Positions 42,494 to 51,602 of a DNA stretch of 64,000 nucleotides are shown one piece after another. The DNA comes from an uncultured Lachnospiraceae bacterium (GTDB lineage: Bacteria > Bacillota > Clostridia > Lachnospirales > Lachnospiraceae): positions 1 through 64,000 of the forward strand of contig CAMWXB010000010.1 in NCBI GenBank assembly GCA_947178125.1, read 5' to 3'. The translations under genes and the position numbers were made by a program. Below the pieces are notes generated by a model. That model made no database searches. It saw nothing but the letters and a program-made list of their open reading frames with translations, and was not told the origin of the DNA. Each line of letters begins with the position of its first letter. Position 1 is the stretch's first letter.

Positions 42494-45010
42494 ATGAGAA
42501 AAGCGCAGAAACAGGAAGTACTCAATTTCATAGACAGCTTGCATCAGGCGCATGAAGAGATAAAAGGGGCATTGAAACAGAAAAATTATGCTCTGGCACA
42601 GAATATGCTCAGTGAGTGTCAGGAGTTTGCCGTAGCGCTTGGAGAGAACATTGAGCAGTTGGAGGGAGAAGGGCATATTACAGTATCTTTTGTAGAGGGC
42701 TACTGTGAAAACTTGTTCCACGTTTTTCAAGACTTAAATGACCAGTCAATGAATGAAAATAAAGTGTATAAAGTCTTGAAAAAGCAGCTTCTTAAAGTAG
42801 AGAACAGCGTTAGAAATGATATTCTAATCAGAAAAGAGATTGTTTTTTTTCCATATAAAGCGTCTATGTGGGACAGCCTGGAAAGTGTGTATCTTGCAGC
42901 AAAAGAGGATCCGGAATGCGACGCGTACTGTGTGCCGATTCCTTATTATGACTTAAATCCCGACCATAGTTTTGGAAAGATGCATTATGAGGGCGGGGAT
43001 TATCCGAAGGATATTGAAGTAGTTGACTGGACTGCTTATAACCTGGAAGAAAGAAAGCCGGATGTTATTTATATTCATAATCCATATGACGACTGGAATC
43101 ATGTTACGAGCGTACATCCAAGATATTATTCTTCAAATTTGAAAAAGTATACGGACACATTAGTTTATATTCCATATTACAGTACTTCAGGAGGAATGAA
43201 TGAAGCACAGAGCTTGTGTTCTGCCTATCTTTATGCCGACTATATTGTGATTCAGGCGCCAAAATTCAGAGATTACTTTGATGAAAGGATACCTGCTAAG
43301 AAATTTCTGCCATTCGGTTCGCCGAAGTTTGACAGAGTAATCAGGAAATGCCAGAATCCGCCGCAGCCACCTGTCGAGTGGAAGGAAAAAATGGCGGGTA
43401 AGAAAGTGTATTTTTATAATACGAGCATTTCAGGGATGCTGGCGGATACAGAGAACTTTTTAAAGAAAATGTATTATGTGTTCCAGTGCTTTGAGGGGCG
43501 AAAAGATGCGTGTCTGTTGTGGCGCCCGCATCCGTTGTTAGAGGCTACATTTGATTCCATGCGTCCGCAGTACCGTCCGGTATATGATGCGTTGAAGAAG
43601 CTGTTTTTAGAGCAGAATCTTGGAATATATGATACGACGCCTGATATCACGGACACGATTGCTTTATGCGATGCGTACATAGGAGATGCCAAGACGAGTG
43701 TTACGTCGCTGTTTGGGATTGCCGGGAAGCCGTTGTTCATTTTGAATGACAGGATTCATAAGGAACCGGATGAGGATAGTTGGCGGGAGGAAATAGAATT
43801 TGGTATTAATTTTCTTGAGAATGGCAGGTTTGTCATAACACAAGGTAATAAATTATATGTGTCTGAACCAAATGAATACAGGTATAAATATTTTTGTGAC
43901 ATATCGGATTATAGATTGAGTGGACAATATTTTACTGTATATGAAATAAACGGTAAATTCTATGCTTGTCCTTATGGCGCTCATAATATTCTTTTGATTG
44001 GAAAAGAAGGTATTGAAAAGACAATAAATTTAGATGAAAAGGCAAAGAATCATCATACGTTATTTTCTTGTGCTTGGAAATATGATAGATATTTGCTTTT
44101 AATTCCGATAAATTATCCTGCCGTGGTTCGTTATGATACTACGACAGGAGAAATTAGTTATTTCGAGGATTATATAGATGTCTTTGTCAAAAATAAAAAT
44201 GGTCAAAATATAGTAGGCGGGTCAATGGTATATCAAGGTAATTTATATATTGCTTCGCCTGTGGATAATTTGATATATAAGTTGCATATTGGGAGTGGTC
44301 AAATACAGATTATTGAATTAGCGATTAAGAGTAGATGCGGCGGATTTCAACTGATTGAATATAGAAACGAAATATGGTTGATGCCTTATGAAGGAAAAGT
44401 GATAGTGCGTTGGAATCCTTTGACTGGAGAGACAAGAGAATATGCAGATTTTCCAGCAGAGTTCTCTTGTGTAAATGCTATAAACGGATGCGAAGAACAG
44501 GCGTTTAATATACCGGCATTTTACGGAGACTATATGTATCTGGCACCTTGTCAGGCAAATATGTATTTAAAGCTGAATATAGAGACAGGCGAGTTTATGA
44601 GATGGCAACTGCTTTTGAAAAATATGAAGGAAGACTTATTTACAATGGGGAAAAGTACTTTTCTGTGGCGGATGCCTCATGAAGAGGAATTTGATTTTAA
44701 GCTTTATTCGTATACGAAACAGAAAGTATATCGCATAAATATAGCGGAAGATACATGTCAGGAAGTTGAGATTCAGTTTGATGTGGAAGAATTTAAAAAA
44801 AATGAAGCGGGTTTTTGCAAATATTCGTCAGCAATGAGATATGCCTGCATTGAGAATTATTTTAATTCGCTTGGAAAGTTTCTTGACGACGAGGTAATAG
44901 GCGGCCAGTTCAATAAAGAGAAACAACTGGAAGCATATAGTGAGATAGTTGCGAATCATGATGGGAGTTGCGGCAAAAAAGTACATGAATATATAAACAG
45001 ACAAATCTAG
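42494..45010 (+). CDS. CDP-glycerol glycerophosphotransferase-like protein with C-terminal propeller-like region
   Basis: An 838-residue cytoplasmic or membrane-associated protein, first gene of the glycan cluster. Residues 1-110 are helical. Residues about 115-430 resemble the GT-B fold of CDP-glycerol:polyglycerol-phosphate transferases (TagB/TagF group): a W-R-P-H-P-L-L stretch near 340 and the DAYIGDAKTSVTSLFGI loop near 400, which stands where the family has its acceptor motif. From about 450 to 800 the sequence is a series of short beta-rich units (for example Y-D-T-T-T-G-E and W-N-P-L-T-G-E) like a propeller. The DNA becomes more AT-rich after about 43.8 kb, so the protein may be an old fusion. 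It likely polymerises or attaches glycerol phosphate. ATG 42494 follows caggagcgg. Confidence 0.72.
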   Translation: MRKAQKQEVLNFIDSLHQAHEEIKGALKQKNYALAQNMLSECQEFAVALGENIEQLEGEGHITVSFVEGYCENLFHVFQDLNDQSMNENKVYKVLKKQLLKVENSVRNDILIRKEIVFFPYKASMWDSLESVYLAAKEDPECDAYCVPIPYYDLNPDHSFGKMHYEGGDYPKDIEVVDWTAYNLEERKPDVIYIHNPYDDWNHVTSVHPRYYSSNLKKYTDTLVYIPYYSTSGGMNEAQSLCSAYLYADYIVIQAPKFRDYFDERIPAKKFLPFGSPKFDRVIRKCQNPPQPPVEWKEKMAGKKVYFYNTSISGMLADTENFLKKMYYVFQCFEGRKDACLLWRPHPLLEATFDSMRPQYRPVYDALKKLFLEQNLGIYDTTPDITDTIALCDAYIGDAKTSVTSLFGIAGKPLFILNDRIHKEPDEDSWREEIEFGINFLENGRFVITQGNKLYVSEPNEYRYKYFCDISDYRLSGQYFTVYEINGKFYACPYGAHNILLIGKEGIEKTINLDEKAKNHHTLFSCAWKYDRYLLLIPINYPAVVRYDTTTGEISYFEDYIDVFVKNKNGQNIVGGSMVYQGNLYIASPVDNLIYKLHIGSGQIQIIELAIKSRCGGFQLIEYRNEIWLMPYEGKVIVRWNPLTGETREYADFPAEFSCVNAINGCEEQAFNIPAFYGDYMYLAPCQANMYLKLNIETGEFMRWQLLLKNMKEDLFTMGKSTFLWRMPHEEEFDFKLYSYTKQKVYRINIAEDTCQEVEIQFDVEEFKKNEAGFCKYSSAMRYACIENYFNSLGKFLDDEVIGGQFNKEKQLEAYSEIVANHDGSCGKKVHEYINRQI

Positions 45011-45028
45011 GGGATATATGGAGACGAT

Positions 45029-46369
45029 ATGGTTAGAGTGATTACATATGGCACCTTTGATTTATTTCACGAAGGGCATTACAAATTATTACAACGGGCG
45101 AAACAGCTGGGAGATTATCTCATCGTTGGAGTTACAACGGAAGAATATGATCAGGCGAGAGGGAAACTGAATGTGGTGGATTCCCTGATTACCAGGATTG
45201 AGAATGTAAAAAAAACAGGATTTGCAGATGAGATTATTGTTGAGGAATCACAGGGACAGAAGTTTCGGGATATTAAAAAATATAATATAGATATTTTTAC
45301 GGTTGGGTCTGACTGGGTGGGAACTTTCGATTATTTGAAGGATTATTGCAAGGTAGTATATTTGGACAGAACGAAAAATATATCAAGCACCATGTTGAGA
45401 GTTCAGGAAACGCAAATTCAAAGGATAGGTATCATAGGTACGGGGAGGATTGCCAATCGGTTTATTCCGGAAGCGACGCTTGTCAGCGGAGTCAATACCA
45501 GGTGTGTGTATAATCCTAATTATAAAAGTGCAAGAGCTTTTGCGGATAAGTGGGGGATTGATGCGTATGAGGATATCGAAGAGTTCTATCGTATGTCAGA
45601 TATTGTATATATAGCATCACCACATGTGACGCATTATGAGTACATAAAGCAGGCATTGGAGCATGGAAAGCATGTATTGTGTGAGAAACCATTGTGTCTT
45701 GACAGGAAGCAGGTAAAGGAATTGTTTGCATATGCAAAGGAGAAGAATCTAATTCTTTTTGAAGGGATTAAAACGGCGTATTGTCCAGGTTTCGCCAAAC
45801 TTTTAGGGATTGCATGTAGTGGGGTGATAGGAAATATAAGAGCGGTAGACGCCTGTTTTACGAAACTGGAAGACAGCAATAAGAGAGAACTTATTGATAG
45901 AGAATACGGAGGAAGTTTTACCGAACTTGGAAGTTACTGTCTGCTCCCGATTTTGAAACTTTTCGGACAGGATTACGAGGATTTAAGATTTGAGGCAATC
46001 GAGGATAAAAACGGGATTGACCTTTATACCAGAGTATATATGCGCTATCCTAATGGGCTGGCCACAGCTGCATGCGGGTTGGGAGTGAAATCAGAGGGGA
46101 AGCTTTTGATATCTGGTACGACCGGATATATTGTTGTGGAAGCACCGTGGTGGAAGACGAGTTATTTTGAGGTACATCATGAGAATCCAGGAGATGTGGA
46201 GCGCTTTTCCGAACGATTTCTTGGAGATGGCCTGCGATATGAAATCTGCGATATGCTCTCAATGATAAACGGTGATACAAGGAAAGATTTTAAGCTGACA
46301 AGAGGAGACTCTGAGACGATAGCGGGAATCATGGAAAAGTTTTTAGAACTGAGAAGGGCGCAGAAATAG
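45029..46369 (+). CDS. TagD-like cytidylyltransferase fused to Gfo/Idh/MocA oxidoreductase
   Basis: A 446-residue two-domain protein. Residues 1-128 are a nucleotidyltransferase with G8-T-F-D-L-F-H14-x-G-H17 and the late RTKNISST motif, as in glycerol-3-phosphate cytidylyltransferase, which makes CDP-glycerol. From residue 133 a Gfo/Idh/MocA dehydrogenase starts (IGIIGTGRIANRF NAD loop; CEKPLCLD motif). The two activities in one chain suggest that a polyol phosphate or sugar is oxidised or reduced and activated in sequence. Start ATG 45029 has ggaga upstream; it lies 18 bases after the transferase gene. It supplies activated precursor to the TagF- and LicD-type transferases of the cluster. 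Confidence 0.85.
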   Translation: MVRVITYGTFDLFHEGHYKLLQRAKQLGDYLIVGVTTEEYDQARGKLNVVDSLITRIENVKKTGFADEIIVEESQGQKFRDIKKYNIDIFTVGSDWVGTFDYLKDYCKVVYLDRTKNISSTMLRVQETQIQRIGIIGTGRIANRFIPEATLVSGVNTRCVYNPNYKSARAFADKWGIDAYEDIEEFYRMSDIVYIASPHVTHYEYIKQALEHGKHVLCEKPLCLDRKQVKELFAYAKEKNLILFEGIKTAYCPGFAKLLGIACSGVIGNIRAVDACFTKLEDSNKRELIDREYGGSFTELGSYCLLPILKLFGQDYEDLRFEAIEDKNGIDLYTRVYMRYPNGLATAACGLGVKSEGKLLISGTTGYIVVEAPWWKTSYFEVHHENPGDVERFSERFLGDGLRYEICDMLSMINGDTRKDFKLTRGDSETIAGIMEKFLELRRAQK

Positions 46370-46371
46370 AC

Positions 46372-47112
46372 ATGAAAATATGGGCACATAGAGGATGCAG
46401 TCAAAATAATCCTGAAAATACGCTGACTGCATTTTCTAAAGCAATAGAGTTACATGGACTTGCAGGAATAGAACTGGATATTCAGATGTCTAAAGATGGC
46501 GAAATGGTGGTAATACATGATGAGCGGGTAGATAGGACAACAGATGGGATTGGTTATGTCAAGGACTTTACCTACGCTCAGCTGAATAAGTTATGGATTG
46601 AGACAGGAAACGGGCAGAAAGAAAAAATACCAACCATTAAAGAAGTGTTGGATTTGATACAGGATAGAATGAACGCAGGTCTGCTCCTGAATATTGAACT
46701 AAAGAACAGTATGATTTTTTACAATGGTATGGAAGAAAAAATACTCGATTTGATTTCACAAAGAGGATTGCAGGATCAGACTGTATATTCTTCTTTTTAT
46801 ACGAAATCTCTGGAGAGGATAAGAGAGGAAGATTCGAGATCTTCAGTTGGTATTTTGGATACTAAGGTCTCGGATTGCTTTTATAAAGAGAAGGGATGTT
46901 TTGGGAAAAATGCCGTACGGACAGCGCTTCACCCATTCTGGAGGGGAATGGATTTCAACAGGGAACGGCTTTGCGGGCAGACAGTTCGGGCATGGTTTAC
47001 AGGACATTTGTATCCAGAGAAACCTACGGGTACAAGACTTGATTTAAGTAGATTGGAGCAGCAGGGAATTACGGATGTGTTTCTAAATGAACCTGAAGCA
47101 TATCTGTTTTAA
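46372..47112 (+). CDS. Glycerophosphodiester phosphodiesterase family protein
   Basis: A 246-residue enzyme with the GDPD motif set H6-R7-G8, E34-x-D36 and H49, and a TIM-barrel-like order. It hydrolyses glycerophosphodiesters to glycerol 3-phosphate and an alcohol. There is no signal peptide, so it acts in the cytoplasm. Next to a TagD-like gene it may recycle or trim glycerophosphate groups, or supply glycerol 3-phosphate for CDP-glycerol. The start lies two bases after the preceding stop, with only aaggg as ribosome site, so translation is probably coupled. Confidence 0.9.
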   Translation: MKIWAHRGCSQNNPENTLTAFSKAIELHGLAGIELDIQMSKDGEMVVIHDERVDRTTDGIGYVKDFTYAQLNKLWIETGNGQKEKIPTIKEVLDLIQDRMNAGLLLNIELKNSMIFYNGMEEKILDLISQRGLQDQTVYSSFYTKSLERIREEDSRSSVGILDTKVSDCFYKEKGCFGKNAVRTALHPFWRGMDFNRERLCGQTVRAWFTGHLYPEKPTGTRLDLSRLEQQGITDVFLNEPEAYLF

Positions 47113-47141
47113 ATATGATAGGAGCGTTTAAATAAAATAGT

Positions 47142-47948
47142 ATGGAACTGACAGGGGAAATGCTGAAGCGAGTACATGAGATAGAACTTGAGATGCTTGT
47201 TGAGGTAGATAGAATCTGCAAAGAAAATAATATCAAATATACCATAATAGGCGGCACTCTTCTGGGTGCAGTCAGGCATGGGGGATTTATTCCATGGGAT
47301 GATGACGCGGATGTTGCAATGCTTCGGCCGGAATATGAAAAATTTTGTTCTGTTATAGATGAAAAATTAGATAATTCCAGATTTTATTTCCAGAATATGG
47401 AGAGAACTGAAGGGTATAGATGGGGCTACGCAAAGTTGCGGAGAAAGGGAACATTGTTCATAAGAGAAAATCAGGAACATATGAAGTATGAGCAGGGGAT
47501 ATTTCTTGATATTTTTCCAATAGATGGAACGCCTGATAATAGGATTCTTCGTAAGATACATAAATTCCGATGCTTCTGTGTCAGAAAAATTTTATGGTCA
47601 CAAGTAGGAAAACGGGTAAGCAGGAGTCGGCTTCAACGGAGCATTTATGGTATTTTATCCATGATACCTGATAACAGCATTAAAAAGATGTATAGCGGGC
47701 TGATCTTAAAAATTCATCCAAATACCAGTAAGGTAGTAAGAACACTTACTTACCCTGCACCAAAAAAACTGGACGGATATTATAGAAGATGGTTTGCAGA
47801 AACAGCGCCAATCTTATTTGAAGGCCATGAATTTGAAGGCGTAAAAGATTATAAAGGGTGGCTCAGTTTTGAATTTGGAGATTATATGAAATTGCCGCCA
47901 GAAGAGAAGAGAAAAACACATCCTGTGACAGATATTAAGTTTATCTGA
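47142..47948 (+). CDS. LicD family phosphotransferase
   Basis: A 268-residue protein with the LicD signature G37-G-T-L-L-G-A-V-R-H-G-G-F-I-P-W-D53-D-D-A-D57, a nucleotidyltransferase-fold metal site, and the later DIFPIDGTP motif. LicD proteins transfer phosphocholine or related polyol phosphates from a CDP-activated donor to a surface glycan, on the cytoplasmic side. In this cluster CDP-glycerol or the product of the IspD/TarI-like enzyme encoded next door is the likely donor; no choline-uptake or LicA/LicC genes are present, so phosphocholine is less likely. The ribosome site is weak. Confidence 0.9.
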   Translation: MELTGEMLKRVHEIELEMLVEVDRICKENNIKYTIIGGTLLGAVRHGGFIPWDDDADVAMLRPEYEKFCSVIDEKLDNSRFYFQNMERTEGYRWGYAKLRRKGTLFIRENQEHMKYEQGIFLDIFPIDGTPDNRILRKIHKFRCFCVRKILWSQVGKRVSRSRLQRSIYGILSMIPDNSIKKMYSGLILKIHPNTSKVVRTLTYPAPKKLDGYYRRWFAETAPILFEGHEFEGVKDYKGWLSFEFGDYMKLPPEEKRKTHPVTDIKFI

Positions 47949-48005
47949 TCTGGAAAAAGTATAGGATGAGGATTTTGGGATTGGGAAAAGGATGTGGTTA
48001 TCGAT

Positions 48006-48719
48006 ATGGCTAATATAGCATTGCTGATTGCAGGTGGAACCGGTGCAAGAATGCATCAGGATATTCCGAAACAATTTTTAAGCGTAAATGATAAACCGGT
48101 AATTGTATATACGATAGAAGCGTTTCAAAAGCATCCGGAGATAGATGCAATATATGTAGCCTGTCTGAATGGCTGGCAGGATATCTTACAGGCATATGTA
48201 AAACAGTTTAATGCTACAAAAGTTAAAAAGATTGTTAAGGGTGGCCAAAACGGACAGGATTCTATCCGTAATGGAGTATATGCCATTGCGGAAGACTTTG
48301 AAAAGGATGATTTGATTTTAGTGCATGATGCAATTCGGCCGATGGTATCTGAAGATATTATATCGGATAATATTACTGTATGCAGAAAATATGGAAATGC
48401 GATTACGGTAATACCGTGCATGGAAGCGATGCTCAAGTCAGAAGATGAATGTCAGTCAGAAGAGAGCATCCTTAGAAATTCTCTGTTTAGAGCACAGACG
48501 CCACAAACAATCAGTGTCAGGGATGCGGTTGCTCTACATAGAGAAGCCATTGAAAGAGGGATAACCAATTCGGTTGCAACCTGTACGCTTTTGCTGGAAC
48601 TCGGGAAAAAGGTGTATTTTGCGAAAGGATCGGAACTGAACATTAAAATAACGACGACGGATGATATCACAATCTTTAAGGCATTGCTTTCAATGCAGAA
48701 GAGTGTATGGATGAAGTAG
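48006..48719 (+). CDS. IspD/TarI-like cytidylyltransferase
   Basis: A 237-residue cytidylyltransferase with the nucleotide loop L7-I-A-G-G-T-G-A-R-M16, K22 in IPKQF, and the VHDAIRPMV and FRAQTPQ segments. IspD acts in isoprenoid synthesis and TarI makes CDP-ribitol; members in glycan clusters beside LicD are usually of the TarI type. No TarJ-like dehydrogenase is adjacent, though the Gfo/Idh/MocA fusion at 45029 could supply the reduced polyol. ATG 48006 is preferred by similarity of the N-terminus to family members; GTG 47994 is the alternative. Confidence 0.85.
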   Translation: MANIALLIAGGTGARMHQDIPKQFLSVNDKPVIVYTIEAFQKHPEIDAIYVACLNGWQDILQAYVKQFNATKVKKIVKGGQNGQDSIRNGVYAIAEDFEKDDLILVHDAIRPMVSEDIISDNITVCRKYGNAITVIPCMEAMLKSEDECQSEESILRNSLFRAQTPQTISVRDAVALHREAIERGITNSVATCTLLLELGKKVYFAKGSELNIKITTTDDITIFKALLSMQKSVWMK

Positions 48720-48742
48720 CTGATATGGGGAGATAGGCTAAA

Positions 48743-49708
48743 ATGAAAAATGAAAAGAAAATTATTGTATATGGACTGGGAAGACTGTTTAAGCGGGCAA
48801 GAAGGTATCTTGAAAGTAAATTTGAAATAGTCGGTTATAGTGATAGCGAGAACATCATAATGGATGGAAAAATGATTTTACCAGAAAATATCAATAATTA
48901 TGATTATGACTATATATGTGTAACTAGTATGAAGTATTTTAGTGAGATTAAAGATAAGCTGATAAGTTTGCTGGGCGAAGAGAATGAAAACAAAATTATA
49001 GGTTTATATGATGCATTAGGTGATTTTAGAAATGATGAAATAAGAGAGCGGTGGGTTATTGATCATATAATAGATATACCTGCTGGTAAAATATTGCTTG
49101 ATGCAGGGGCAGGTGAACAGCGGTATAAGCTGTATTGTAAACATTTAGAATATATTGCCCAGGATTTTGGAAAATATGTTCCAAATGAGATTAAGACAGG
49201 ACTTCAGAGTAATTCATGGGACTACTCTGAATTGAATATCAAATGCGATATTACTCAAATGCCTTTGGAAAACGAGTCTATAGATGTGGTTTTATGTACG
49301 GAAGTATTTGAGCATATTAAAGAACCTATATTAGCGTTAAAGGAATTTGCGAGGATATTAAAAGAAGGTGGAAGATTGATTTTAACAGCTCCATTTTGCT
49401 GTCTGACTCATATGGCTCCCTACTTTTATTATAGTGGATTTAGTGAATTCTGGTATAAAGAGCATTGGAAAAGCTATGGCTTTGAGATTATTGAATTTAC
49501 AAGATATGGAGATTATTTTAAATGGCTGTTACAGGAGTTGTTTCGAGTAGAGGAAATGGCGAAAAGATATTGTAGTTATGAGCTGAATGAAAAGGAAATA
49601 GATGCCATTGTTAGTTGTATGGAAGTAATGGCGGGACTGTCTGATAAAGATATGGGTTCTAATGAATTATTGTGCTTTGGGAATATGATAGTGGCAGAGA
49701 AGCGGTAG
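48743..49708 (+). CDS. SAM-dependent methyltransferase with N-terminal Rossmann-like domain
   Basis: A 321-residue protein. Residues 1-95 hold a small Rossmann-like domain starting with IIVYGLGRLF, seen in related form in four other proteins of this cluster. From residue 115 follows a class I methyltransferase: motif I L118-L-D-A-G-A-G, then IDVVLCTEVFEHI (motif II region) and LKEGGRLILTAPF. It probably methylates a sugar or phosphate group of the glycan. There is no membrane segment. Start ATG 48743 follows ggggaga. Confidence 0.82.
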   Translation: MKNEKKIIVYGLGRLFKRARRYLESKFEIVGYSDSENIIMDGKMILPENINNYDYDYICVTSMKYFSEIKDKLISLLGEENENKIIGLYDALGDFRNDEIRERWVIDHIIDIPAGKILLDAGAGEQRYKLYCKHLEYIAQDFGKYVPNEIKTGLQSNSWDYSELNIKCDITQMPLENESIDVVLCTEVFEHIKEPILALKEFARILKEGGRLILTAPFCCLTHMAPYFYYSGFSEFWYKEHWKSYGFEIIEFTRYGDYFKWLLQELFRVEEMAKRYCSYELNEKEIDAIVSCMEVMAGLSDKDMGSNELLCFGNMIVAEKR

Positions 49709-49773
49709 TATATAATATTGGCGGAACCAGAAGTGAATTTAGTTGATAATAATAATTAAAGGAAAATAAAAAT

Positions 49774-51582
49774 ATGAATGTATCAGAGTATATAGTATCT
49801 TTTTTGGAGGAAAAAAATATCGACACGGTATTTGGCGTTGTTGGAGGCGCTATACTATGGCTGTGTAAAGCTTTCAGTGAAAGCACGACAATCAATCCTG
49901 TATTTACAAATCACGAACAAGCGGCTGTTATGGCGGCCGATGGATGGGCAAGAGTAAGTGGAAAGCCAGGAGTTGTGTTTACTATTAATGGGCCTGGAAT
50001 GACGAATGCAATTACTGGTATTGCGCAGGCATGGGTAGACTCTTCTCCTGTTATTCTCATCACAGGAAATTCTAATTTGAACAGCGTGCGATATGAGCGT
50101 GATAAGGATGTCAGGCAGTATGGGACGCAGGATGTGAGAACAGATAAGCTGATGGAGGGCATTACGAAAAGGCATTTTTTATTGCAAAAGGCAGAAAACG
50201 TTAGAGAATGTCTTGAAGAAGCATATCAGTTGGCAATTTCAGGAAGACCAGGACCGGTCTGTATTGAAATACCAATTAATGTACAGAGTGCCAAGCTTTC
50301 TGATGCAGTATTGGAGAAATCGGATATAGAGGTGTACGATAATAACGCAGCGAATGTGCAAAGCGGTGATATAGAAGCAGTTATTGAAAAGATTTTGTCT
50401 GCTGAAAGACCGTTGATATTGGCTGGACAAGGAATCAGATTATCGGGGACAGTAGGTAAATTCAGAAGATTTATTGAAGAATACAAAATTCCTGTTGTCA
50501 ATTCGAGAATGGGAATTGATACGATTGAAACTGACAATAAATATTTCGTGGGACGGTGTGGTAATCATGGAAGTAGAGCATCCCACTTTGCGTTACAGAC
50601 TTGTGACGTATTATTGATATTGGGAAGCCGCATGGCACCGAACACGACTGGCTATGATATTAGCAAATTTTCCGGGCAGTCATATAAGATATTAATAGAC
50701 GTAGATGTAAAAGAATTAGATAAGTACGGAATGGTTATAGATAAAAAATTGCATATGGATTTATGTACATTTTTTGAAGCTGTTGATAATAAAGAATATA
50801 AAATTCATACCACCAAAAATGATGTTCGGGATAAATGGATTGCATGCTGCTGTGAATGGAAAAACGGATATCCAATTATGCAAAATGAATATTATAACGA
50901 TAGTAGTATCAGTACATATAGGGTGGTTGAAGCGGTAAGCAAGATGGCAGGAACTGATGATCTGATACTTTCTGATACCGGTTCATGCTGTAGTATAGTT
51001 GCGCAGGTCTGGAAGGTAAAAGAGAATCAAAGAGTATTTATCTCAGGCGGACTGTCGGCAATGGGTTATTGGGCGACATCAATGGGGCTTGCCATTGCAA
51101 ATAAAGGGCAGGGACAAGTAATTTGTTTCGTTGGTGATGGCAGTCTACAGATGAATATTCATGAATTAGCAACGATAAGAAAATATAATCTGCCTATAAA
51201 AATGTTTGTAATTAATAACAGTGGATATCAGTTTGTCAGGATGTCACAGGCAGCTTATGGTATTGAGCCACCATTTGGAACAGATATTGAACATGGCGTA
51301 CCAATACCGGATACAAAAGAGCTGGCAAAAGCTTATGGTATCCATTATAGCAGTTATAGTAAAGCAACAGAGTTGACGAAAGGAATTGAAAGAGTACTTA
51401 ATTCAGAAGAAGCGGAGATTTGCGAGATTATGGTAGCAAAAGAACAGGAAGTGTGTCCAAGAATTAAATCAGTTGCACTTGAAGATGGAACGTTTGTCTC
51501 TCCGAATTTTGAAAATTTATATCCGTTTTTGGATGAAGATATTTTAAAGAGAGAATTAGAAAAAGCTTTTATGATGATGTGA
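49774..51582 (+). CDS. Thiamine pyrophosphate enzyme, acetolactate-synthase-like
   Basis: A 602-residue TPP-dependent enzyme with the three-domain plan of acetolactate synthase. E48 in FTNHEQAAVMAADG is the catalytic glutamate, and GDGSLQMN followed by NNSGYQF forms the TPP-magnesium motif. There is no regulatory subunit and no ilv gene nearby, so branched amino acid synthesis is unlikely. In polysaccharide clusters such enzymes add a two-carbon unit from pyruvate to a keto sugar (YerE type) or decarboxylate phosphonopyruvate; which applies here is open. Start ATG 49774 follows aaagga. The last bases run into the next gene. Confidence 0.85.
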   Translation: MNVSEYIVSFLEEKNIDTVFGVVGGAILWLCKAFSESTTINPVFTNHEQAAVMAADGWARVSGKPGVVFTINGPGMTNAITGIAQAWVDSSPVILITGNSNLNSVRYERDKDVRQYGTQDVRTDKLMEGITKRHFLLQKAENVRECLEEAYQLAISGRPGPVCIEIPINVQSAKLSDAVLEKSDIEVYDNNAANVQSGDIEAVIEKILSAERPLILAGQGIRLSGTVGKFRRFIEEYKIPVVNSRMGIDTIETDNKYFVGRCGNHGSRASHFALQTCDVLLILGSRMAPNTTGYDISKFSGQSYKILIDVDVKELDKYGMVIDKKLHMDLCTFFEAVDNKEYKIHTTKNDVRDKWIACCCEWKNGYPIMQNEYYNDSSISTYRVVEAVSKMAGTDDLILSDTGSCCSIVAQVWKVKENQRVFISGGLSAMGYWATSMGLAIANKGQGQVICFVGDGSLQMNIHELATIRKYNLPIKMFVINNSGYQFVRMSQAAYGIEPPFGTDIEHGVPIPDTKELAKAYGIHYSSYSKATELTKGIERVLNSEEAEICEIMVAKEQEVCPRIKSVALEDGTFVSPNFENLYPFLDEDILKRELEKAFMMM

Positions 51583-51602
51583 TGTTGGGAAAGGAAATAG
51601 AA

